From Temnothorax longispinosus (lineage: Eukaryota > Arthropoda > Insecta > Hymenoptera > Formicidae), in contig NC_092360.1 of NCBI RefSeq assembly GCF_030848805.1, positions 22,423,701 through 22,487,700 of the forward strand: 64,000 nucleotides of DNA. Reading direction: 5' to 3'. Below, piece after piece: positions 54,677-64,000 of this stretch (position 1 is its first letter; each line of letters starts with the position of its first letter). A program made the translations under genes and the position numbers. Below the pieces are notes generated by a model. It saw nothing but the letters and a program-made list of their open reading frames with translations, was not told where the DNA came from and did no database searches.

Positions 54677-56697
54677 TAGCGAACGCGGCCACGGCGATGA
54701 AAACACTAATCAAAACTCGATAACTCGCGTACGCCGTTTCCGCCAACGTGGTGTCCCCGGCGTGCACTTAATATCGATCGCGCAGAGCGGCACGGAGGCG
54801 CTATTGTTTGCCGGGCAAATTATTGCACGCGCGCCGATCGGTCGCTCTCCGCGGGATTCATGACATCGGCGCGGCGGCGGCGCGCGATAGCTCGACCCAT
54901 TGTGAGCCGGTTCTTGCCGGCGCGGCGTATCGCGTATATCTTCCCGCAAGAAAATTATCGCGCGCCCGAGTTCTTGACCTTACTTGAACGCCTGCCAATA
55001 TATACTCTATCCGGTAAGTCGCACACTTAAATACCGTATCGACGTACAAAGGCGAGAGGTGTACAAAGGTGAAAGGCGCTCCGAAAATTAAGACCAAATA
55101 AAGAGATTATAAACTCGGATTTCATATAAACTTTAAATGGAGTTTTCTAAATATATTTTAAAGAGCATTTTTTCGATAAAAATTCCGTATAAAGATAGAG
55201 AAAGAAAATTTAAAAAATCATATAACAATTGGTTATAAAACTGTTCATCAAAGGCAATAATTCTCAAACAGATTCTGTATAATTTAGCTAAGACAAAAGA
55301 TAATTGTGCAAGTGAGAAACTTTAACTTCAAATTCTTTTAAGTATAAAATAATTATACGCGATATGCGATTTAGTAATCTTTCTCTTCTATCTCTTATAC
55401 GAGGAAACATCTCATCCGAGACATGTTCCAGCATCCACCTTCGTAGAATATTGATTAATATTGTGGAACATGATAAACAAGAATGCTTCCGCCGATGCGA
55501 CGACGAAAGAGAGCATAGCATTTATATAGCGATAAGAAAATTATCTCCCACGAGCGGTAACGCTTGGATTCCCGTGGCTGGTTGCCAACGCTATATACAA
55601 CATACTAGCCACTCGACCGAAATAACTCCGAATTACTTAGTTTTAAAACATGCTAAACGTTCAAAAAGCAGAATAATTCCGGTATCACGTGGTTGGAGCG
55701 AGGAACAATATATATTGCGGGGAAATTCACAACACGCCACGAAATTCGATTTTTATTTCATGAGTTCATTCTATGAATTCTGATATTATTATAATTTTAT
55801 TGCCATCAGCTTTTCACGTGGATTGTTGGCATTCACAAAGACTATTTGTTGTTTAATTTTAAAATTATAAATAAGGTAGATAATATAGTGTCTATATTTT
55901 CTAATAACAAAATATTTACTTAGTACTTATCAAAGATAAACTTTTATCAAATATAGTACTCATACACTCTCTCACGTTTCCTCTTTCTTTTCCTAATAAC
56001 GATAGTAGAAAACGTTATCTTCATAGAAAACATATTTACCTTTATGACGACTCGACAATTTACAAAACTGTACTGACATGAGAAAAGAGACGCTGGGATC
56101 TGATTGAAAATTCCAGTTACTTCTCTTTTCACCTTACGATTTTCATTTACAGGCAAATGCAGAAGCGGAATCATAAAGGCAACGTATACAAAGCAGCAAA
56201 GTCTCTTTGCGGAATACTTAAAGTGAAGAACTCGCAGAAATGTATGAACAAGGAAAGAAGATGAGCACGAGATATTTTTGACTTTCGCAATTTTCACTTG
56301 AATTGTAAATTGTGTGTTAAAAGAATAAACGACAAAGAAAAAAGAAATATAAATGGTCTCAGATGATTATATTGGCGAAATTACCAGAAAAGAATTTTGT
56401 CAATCTGACTCCATATAAAATTTCTGTTTGCAGAGAGAACTCATCTTGTCAAGTACTTTAATAATATGAAGTATACCTTAAGTTTCTCGTATCGTTGATA
56501 TAATTATTGATAGATTATCTATTATACAACCTTGACAGCAGTTGGCAGTAAAAATTACTTCTCTCATCATTATCTGTTCCAAATCAAAAAGACAGAGAAT
56601 ATATTATAGAAGCAATGCATGGCAAAATCAGGGGTGTCTCGTTTATAACACGAAAAAGATACATTCGACAAAAAGTAATAAAGTTATCTATTTATTG

Positions 56698-57777
56698 CTA
56701 ATTTATTGCTCTAATCCTGAATTTATTACTCTTATCTATTCGCAGGAAATTAATATCAAAAGTGGGAGAGGGATGTTGCCTTCACGTTACGTTAATCCCC
56801 ACTCTTGAAAAACACGTGTTGTAAACAAAAAACCAATATATCAGATTTATTTGCTAATTTTTTGTTTCAAAATACTGTAAAGAGATATAGAAAATATTGA
56901 ATGGTTATATGAACGTACCGATACCGGTTACCATAATTGCATAAGAGCAAAACGATCAAAAATTAAAAGTTAACTATATAAGTTGAACATTAAATTGTTT
57001 TTTCAATCAAACTCGTAAAATACGTGGTTTTGAAATTTATTGCTCACAAAATAACTTTAAAAGTTATTATCGAAAACACACACATACAAGATTAAAGTAT
57101 GCAAGATTAAAATATATTTTAAACTAATTAGTTACTGTATCGATTTTCGTGTTAAAATGATTGTTAACATTCTAATATCAGCTCAGTAACTAATTTATTT
57201 AGTGTAAGTAATTAATTCAATAAATAATTTAATTATTTTTTACTTTGCTCTTGTACGTGATGATAGCACATTCTTGGACTTTATTAACTTGCACAACTAG
57301 CAATAAATTCCAAACCACGATATTTTACGAGCAATAAATTCTAGAACCATCAAAATACCAAAATCGGCATAACAACTACTTTGTTTAATATACTCAGGTA
57401 TTTTTGTGTGTTTTCGATAATTTTTAAAGTTGTTTCGTGAGCAATAAATTTCAAAATAACGTGTTTTACTAGTATTTAATTGGAAAAACAGTTTAATGTT
57501 AAACTTATATGGTTAACTCTTTATTTTGTACTATTTTGCTCTTATGCGATAACTAATATCGATATATTCATAACCATTCAATATTTTCGATATCTCTTTG
57601 CAGTAATTTAGAGCAAAAAATTCTGGTATATCGATTTTTTGTTTACGGTATTCTTACGTGATTTTCAGGAGTGAGGATGCTAGCGTAACGAAAAGACAGA
57701 CCGCACCTCCACTTTTGATATTTATTTCCCGCAAATGAATAGGAGCACTAAATTCAGGACCAGAGCAATAAATTAGC
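56698..57777. repeat. Large imperfect inverted repeat (fold-back locus), about 1.08 kb
   Basis: The left arm (56698 to about 57087) and the reverse complement of the right arm (about 57398 to 57777) align by eye over almost 400 bases. Matching blocks include CTAATTTATTGCTCT, TATCAAAAGTGG, AAGAGATAT, AAAATATTGAATGGTTAT, GCATAAGAGCAAAA and AAATTTATTGCTCAC. The arms carry scattered substitutions and small indels. Weaker similarity may continue outward to about 56640 and 57815. The 310-base centre carries two more GCAATAAATT motifs. It is probably a fold-back transposon or an inverted duplication. RNA from it would form a long imperfect hairpin. Confidence 0.8.
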
Positions 57778-58277
57778 ACTTAATTGCCGTGTAGCCGAAC
57801 TTCTTTTTATGGTGAGGATGCTAGGTTCACAAAAATAATAAAGTTGCCGTCGTGTCGGTGCAAGTAATCGACCGTTCAAAACGGAAAACATTTCTAGCAT
57901 GGCTAACGATATTGTTAATTCGATAATGAGTTCGTTGTCAGCGAACGAGAGATGCATGGTGACAATTGATTGATAGCCAAACGCCGCCGCGCCGCCGCGC
58001 CGCCACGCGTACTCGTTTAACAGTTCCTCGCTTGACTTTGATTTAGGTAACATTTGGCTCATAATTAGCGCGGCTTTCATTTTTTTTTATTGCTCGCATT
58101 AATCGCAGAGATTACAAGACCGGTATCTTCCGCGTAATTTTCACTTTCTCGAAAAATTTTCACTACTCGTTTAAAAGTCACTTTCGCACGGCGAGCTAAG
58201 ACGGCTTTATCGGATATCGTATTAAACGAAAGCGGTAAACACAGAGATAGTATCGTCCTGCTATATATTTTGCACAT
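57754..58277 (-). pseudogene. Possible decayed coding fragment, frame-broken at an A run
   Basis: Two minus-strand open frames abut. One runs from an ATG at 58277 to a TGA at 58077 and ends in a run of lysines. The next opens at an ATG at 58080 in another frame and runs to 57754. The junction is a run of nine A on the coding strand, a common site of one-base slippage. Both halves have mixed, protein-like composition, for example SKSSEELLNEYAWRR just after the junction. The second half overlaps the end of the fold-back locus, where it is unlikely to be coding. No family is recognised; it may be a transposon remnant or chance. Confidence 0.25.
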
Positions 58278-61200
58278 TACATAATTGCAAACAATAAGTA
58301 CTTTCTGAAAATATTTATTTCAAAATAGTATTTTCTTCCTTTTATATCGTATGTAATTAATAATTTAAATATAAATTTAAATTTATTTTTATGAATTATT
58401 ATCGCATTAGAATAGATATTTCCTAAATTATAACCAAAGTTATAAAAATATAAATATATTTTTGTATTCTTTATTATAGTATTATTTCATATACCTCACG
58501 GTTTCAGAGATATTTACTCGTAATCAAACCTACATAGAATTTCTTTCGAGGAGTTGTTTCAATCTAAACATGCTTCGAAGTCGAAAAAAAATACGTGTCT
58601 GTTATTTTTCGCTCTACAATATATCCAAAGCCCATCGAAATCGGTGAGGGATAGTTCCAAACGTTCCCTTGTGAGTAGATATGTCTACAAGTTGACATCG
58701 ATATAAAAGAAAGTGTAAACTCCTCGGTAAACTCGAAATTAATTTCCTGTAACGATACAAGCTTGAAGCTTCCAGCTTGAAATACTATTCTGTGCTACAT
58801 ACATCAGGCCTAATATGGCGTTATCGCTAATCTAACGGATGATTACTCGCTTTCAGATATCCTAATAAACACGCATCAACGCTGGAAATTTGAGGTATGA
58901 ATCGTGATATACATCACGACGCAAATTTAGCCGTCAACTCACATCTATCGATCTATCTCAGATTCCAGATTACTCCCTCGATTAATTTGGGATACTATAT
59001 AACAAGAACGTCGAAATGTTAATAGACGTTGAATATTATAAGTAATATCAAGTTAATATCATTAATTTTTCGTATTATTAATAATTGGTAAAATCTTAAA
59101 AAATTTTTTGTTAAGTTCTCAATCAAATTTTACTTAAACAAGACTTTGCCTTAAATCTTAATTATTGCGATATTTAATATCGAATATAATTAATTTAATA
59201 TAATTTTCCTAATTGCGAAAAGAAACAGCTTGAATTTTGATTACAGAAAAATCGACTCATATTTGATAGATGAGTAGAACATAAAAACATAAACTCTAGG
59301 ACATCTTGTGCGTCCTCGTAGCTAAGTATTATAAATACAGATATCGCGTGAGGTAGATAATGCGATCGTGTCCATCGCGCACGCTTTATTTTCCTAGAGA
59401 GTGTACTAAAAATTCGCTTTCTGCACGCGTACCTAGCACGCAGAATGAGAGAGGAGAAGTGGAGGGGGGGATGGAAGATTTATTGGAGCGGCTCGAAGCC
59501 GCGGAGTTGCTAATTGCGTTTGCTACTGTGTGCAGGAAAGTGTATTCTCGTTACACCGCTCAGGTTTTCAATTACGGGCTGACCGACCGGCCAGGCCCGC
59601 GTTCCAGGATGATTATCAGCCTGCCATTATTTCCGGTGTACTTCCGCCGAGTCCTACGATATGTTTATGCCAATTACGGTCGTCGGTAGAATCGCGCAGC
59701 TAACGGAATAATCTTTCCAGTGACGTTCGGGCAAATAAGCCGCGAACACGCGGTGATGCTGTTACAACGCATCACAATTACTATGCGATAATACATATTA
59801 TACAATAGATCGATATCATCGCTGGAATATGCAGTGATAACGAACAAGGCCAATGCGCATTAATGATCCCGTTCGTGAACATTGAAACGCATTTGTTGTG
59901 CGCGTTTACTCGTATCTCATAATTCCAGAAAATTGCAGATAAAGCGTTGATTTAATGCCATAATATTCGCTACTAAATACGCAACGTGCACGTTCGACTT
60001 TCCATCAAACTCGAAAGTCGATCACATAAAAAAGTCAATGAACTTTCTCAGTCGATTCTCATCGAATCAAATCTTGTCGCGTGACCGAACACCTGAAATA
60101 GACCGCGCGAAATGACGGAGCCGTGCGGATTTTTCGGACGCGCAGCTGCGCGGCCGTATAATAAAGTTTCACGCCGGTCGGATTTGCACATAACTTGTTG
60201 CCGGTGAGTACATATCTGGGTCCCGATGAAGTTCGTTAACTTCGCAACGCGACGGACCCATTCGCTCCCGCTGCGAATGATGGCGAGCAACATCGCGTTT
60301 ATTGTCAACTGCACACGAGGCACGAGGCAAGCGCGCTATCTCTCTTTTTCTCCATGAAAACGAGGCTTAACGGCGCAACGGGGGATCGAACCCTCCCTGG
60401 CCGACACACCCTGAAGGGCTTCCAACCCCTTTTCAGGAGAGAGGAGAGATAGCGTAGCTCTCCTCTGTCCCTTCGCTTGGTCTCTCTGTTCAACTCTTGG
60501 CGAGAGCTGCGTGTACCCCCGGCAAACTCCACCTGAATCATCCAATTCAGCAACAGCCCTTCAAGAAGAGATTAACGCGCCACGTCGTGGCACAAAGAAA
60601 AACCAGCTTGAGGAAGCTGGCAAATCCAGATATCTCACCGCGTAATTGCTCTATTGAGAATGCGAAATTTTTGAGTGGCGCGGCTCTGTCAGGATCAGGA
60701 GGAAAAGTTCAACGTATCCGAAAGGGACGAACGTATACTTCACATTAATTCTTGAATGGATGAATTTTTGATAATAAAACAATTGAGTTATATGGCGACT
60801 AAGTAACAGTATATAGAAATTCAAAAAAGTAAGAAAGAGAAAAATTCTCTGTGATAAAGAAGACCAGGGGTGGTTGATTGTAACATGCTTTTGATTTCAG
60901 CTGCTAAAAGTGCTATCGTATTGTGGCTTCGTAATAAGCGTATGCTACGCAGTACTGCTCAATCTTATGCGTGATTTGGAGCGCGTGATGTAACGTTTTC
61001 TTTTGTGTTATTTGAGAGTTACCGTTTCCAGCGTTGGTAAGTAAATTTTTGGAACTTTACTTAATTGTCAGTAAAAGACACAAAAGTGATCAAATCATAT
61101 TTCTTGTTAAGTCCTTTGAAACTTTATATTTGTAGTGGGTTTTGTGACAAATTGCGATTTAAACAACCTAATCTCTCACGAACGAGAATGCAAATAAAAA

Positions 61201-64000
61201 TTTAAAAGGCGCATCGGAGTTGGTTGTTACATCACAAGTGGAGATGGTTGACACGGAAAAGTACACGAGACAAAATTCGTCAAGTTTTCTACCTTTCTTC
61301 ATTAAATTTAAGGATAAAAATCCTGAATTCATAGCTATCACTAATTAGTGGTAATATTAGTAACAAAATTTTACCATTTTTTTTTTAAGCCAATTATTGT
61401 AAAAAATGGTAAAAAGTTTTATTATTATTTTGGTAATAAAGGGTATCAAGTTATAAATTCTGAATTTATATCAATTATACTACATTATTTATGTTCATTG
61501 TATTCATTAACCAACTTCGATGTGACAATCATCCCGATTTCCTCTGTCCATTTTGAAGGTAAAAGAAGTAATGTATGCAAATATTTTCCTATTTTTAGAA
61601 TTTTAAGAATTTAAAGAAATATATAATATAATCTTTTTCATAATAAAATTGAATCAAATATTTAAAATTACCACATTTTTACTACTTTTTCATAAAAGAT
61701 TATCAATATTTCAATAACTGACAAAGATTTTTTAATTAAATATCTGAATATTATTTAGAATAACGATTTTATATTCAGTAAAATTTCTGTCCATTAGTAC
61801 TCTTCTTTAAAATTGAGATATTAAAACTGAGAATACTGTGCTATATGTATAAAACTGAGAATATTGTACTATATGTATAACATATTACTGCCTGTAATTG
61901 CAATATTCAGACAAAATATTTGCTTTAATTTCAATATTTTCTGAATAAATATATGATACATAGATCCGACTTTAGACAAATAAATAGATAAAGAAATGAA
62001 ACTTATATATGAATCGGGATTACTGACAAATAAAGAATTTTTTATGTGTGCGATGCGAAAGTTGTATTCAATGGCATCGCGGGCTAAGCAGCATTAAATG
62101 CGAGATACGGTCCAAGACTATACAACAAAAACGATACACAGAAGTATAATAATCTCGAAAATAATATGAGCGAGCACTGCGCTAGCAGATAGACTTATCT
62201 CGACGGAACTCGCTGACTTCTAAAACTCCTCCGTCGAGACCTGATATTCTCTTTCCCTCTCTGTATCCTCTTTTTTCATACGAATAAGCATAATTCGACG
62301 CCGAGCAAAGCAGCCACCATCATATAAAAAGGCAGGTGTTGGCATCTATTATCTTGATAACCGGATTTTACGGAATTCGTCGTTACATTATGCGGACATA
62401 TAATGAATACAAAGCTTATCAAAAAGTACTATCACATGCTCTTAGCAAAAATTCCAAGCATCAGCGTGTTTCAAATAAAGATAATGTAGAGCAAAAAGTA
62501 TTTCATATCTTCATATTTCTGTTAAACAGGTACAGTGTAGCTCAGATATTAAATATATACCTAATAATATTTATATCAATATTTTAATAGATCTTATCTC
62601 TTAATTTTTATTTATTTTATATCATGAAACTTTTTTATTACAAACGGTTTAATAACCAAACGTTAACTACATAATTTTTTTATACTAAAACTTTTAAGAA
62701 AATATAAGGTTATATTTCTGTCATTACATAAAATTTGCGCTGAGAAGATCTTAATATATTTTGCCGAAATATCAACTTATATAAATTCTTTTCTCTCTCT
62801 CTATGTATAAATATTGTATACAAATATTATACATATATATAAATATACTTTCCTTTAAATATCTCAACAGAGCATTAAACCTTAAATTAGTAAAGATGTA
62901 TGTATAAGAACGATTGCATAATGAAGATTAATTCCCTCATCCGACATTTCGCACATTAAAAAACAAATGTTTTGTTTTTATATTCAACATTTCGGTATAT
63001 GTGGCTTCCGCTACCGATAGTGTTCAAATCGAGTAAGAGATGAGAAAGAGCTGCTTTTTGACGAGCATCTTACCCGTTTGTCGACTACTTGCAACCTATC
63101 ACGGTATTTGTGTTCCGGCCATTTGCGAGTACCGTTTACCGTGCGCAGCAGTAAACCTCGAGAAATCATGGGATTACAGCCGTTGGCGGTGTGCCGATTA
63201 TTTCGCTGCATTCTTGCGTCGTCTTCATTAATAACGAGCATCAACAAACAGCATCGCTTAACCGCTTAACCCCTTGCACTCGCGTGCGCTTCCCTGACTC
63301 TTCAACCCGATAATGCCGAGGTCCGTGATCTAAATGTCATCACATGATCCTCAAACCCGTTAGAACACTGCACGCGCTGTCCTTTTACATTGGACCAATA
63401 AAAATCGAAATCAGAGCTACATGTACCGTTAAATGTAAGACACTAATGTGCTGTTAACCGTTAGATGTAAACAGCAAAGTAACGTAACGTGTCGAATCCC
63501 GTATAAAACAAGGTGGTGAAAACAGAGGATATATTGTCATTTTTTCATACCTTGCAGACATATGTATATAGAACTTCAGTAAAATAAACACACAAGATAA
63601 AAGACACATCAAGACGGAAACAAAATTTTTAAGAAACGTTAATCCGAGCGATTTGTGATGAATAAAAAAGTACATACTAAATACGAGTTGCACAAATCTA
63701 CTTACAAATATGGACGTAATAAATTTCAAGATACAGGTAAAGAATATTTTGTTTTTATTAATTCAAACGAAATGTTGGTATTTATAAAGAAAATAAAAAA
63801 ACAATAAGTTTTTTTTTCTTTTAACTTTCAAATAAGATTTGAGAAAGTGAATTTCCCTCCGCTACTTGCGTCTTTCGATTTCACAGTAATTCACAGGCCG
63901 ATCTCACATTAACATCCACTCTCGTCCCGTTTTCCTACCTCGTCGTTGTCGCGCGAATTATCATGCCATTGCACATTGTCGCAGCGAGGTGTCACGCCTT
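58278..64000. other. Noncoding, mostly AT-rich
   Basis: No gene is supported. GC-richer patches lie near 59340-59760, 60040-60740 and 63010-63400. A string CAGGGGTGGTTGATTGTAAC at 60868 resembles a hAT terminus, but no matching inverted end was found. A two-copy 28-bp tandem lies at 61823-61878. TC-rich runs near 62250 and 62790 are short. The window ends inside a moderately GC-rich stretch. Confidence 0.45.
61823..61878. repeat. Two-copy 28-bp tandem repeat
   Basis: AAAACTGAGAATACTGTGCT and eight more bases repeat immediately with two substitutions. Confidence 0.9.

Larger units (their letters stand above)
44288..56639. other. Noncoding, alternating AT-rich and CpG-containing patches
   Basis: No gene is supported. 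GC-richer patches lie near 44290-44770, 46000-46560, 47600-47760, 48800-49660, 50360-51150, 52380-52800, 53500-54000 and 54360-55010. Purine-rich simple sequence covers about 46160-46290 and pyrimidine-rich sequence 52382-52425. A two-copy tandem (ACCAAAATAGTAGCTC at 45657 and 45754, about 97 bases apart) and a 12-bp-arm hairpin at 52227-52261 are present. The longest open frames (157 codons minus at 48046-48519; 153 codons plus at 51157-51618) resemble no known protein. Confidence 0.45.

Noticed and set aside
60377..60450. tRNA T-arm-like string GGGTTCGATCCCC on the minus strand
   Set aside because: Flanking bases do not form a proper five-pair T stem, and no acceptor, D or anticodon stems could be placed around it.
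60868..61260. CAGGGGTGG string resembling a hAT terminus, with a related GGTTG string 350 bases later
   Set aside because: The second string is in the same orientation and no inverted partner was found, so no element can be delimited.
1..64000. CRISPR arrays, operons, rRNA, tRNA or integrated viral genes
   Set aside because: None was seen; the repeats are microsatellites, satellites and transposon remnants, and no viral or bacterial protein was recognised in the open frames.

Overview
The window looks like nuclear DNA of an insect, most likely a hymenopteran such as an ant. This rests on one recognisable animal exon with insect-like plexin sequence, long GA microsatellites, AT-rich background broken by CpG-rich patches, and several small non-autonomous DNA transposons. 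There are no operons, no dense coding and no prokaryotic signals. The species call is inference.

Only one protein-coding segment can be supported: the first coding exon of a class A plexin on the minus strand (CDS 6383 down to 5184). It encodes a signal peptide and most of the Sema domain and ends at a clean GTGAGT donor. A 5' UTR stretch (6384-6554) with a GGN-rich tract precedes it, behind a good acceptor (TTTTTGCAG). The remaining plexin exons were not found in 1-5183 and probably lie beyond the left edge. To the right no coding exon was recognised for about 57 kb. The best candidate for an upstream leader exon and promoter is the CpG-rich island at about 40.6-42.7 kb, which contains a strong minus-strand donor (CAG|GTAAGA, exon end 41236). 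If these join, the 5' intron is about 34.7 kb and most of the window is plexin intron or upstream regulatory DNA.

The noncoding part holds several repeats. There are two GA microsatellites (1.9 and 2.2 kb). A hairpin lies at 2.8 kb. A possible non-LTR retrotransposon 3' end with an ATTG tail lies at 12.9-13.1 kb. A very diverged tandem family of about 300-330 bp units lies at 25.05-26.49 kb. A PIF/Harbinger-like MITE lies at 26.9 kb. A 627-bp element with long terminal inverted repeats lies at 30.9-31.5 kb. An old duplicated pair lies at 37.9 and 38.8 kb. A hAT-like MITE lies at 40.2-40.6 kb. A 366-374 bp satellite array at 42.9-44.3 kb has a 133-bp MITE inserted in its fourth unit. A 1.1-kb imperfect inverted repeat lies at 56.7-57.8 kb, next to a frame-broken open stretch at 57.75-58.28 kb.

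The most informative observations are the dated nesting of the MITE in the satellite (the empty site survives in three sibling units), the long fold-back locus near 57 kb as a possible hairpin-RNA source, the decayed tandem family at 25-26.5 kb, and the distant candidate plexin promoter. No wholly new system was recognised.
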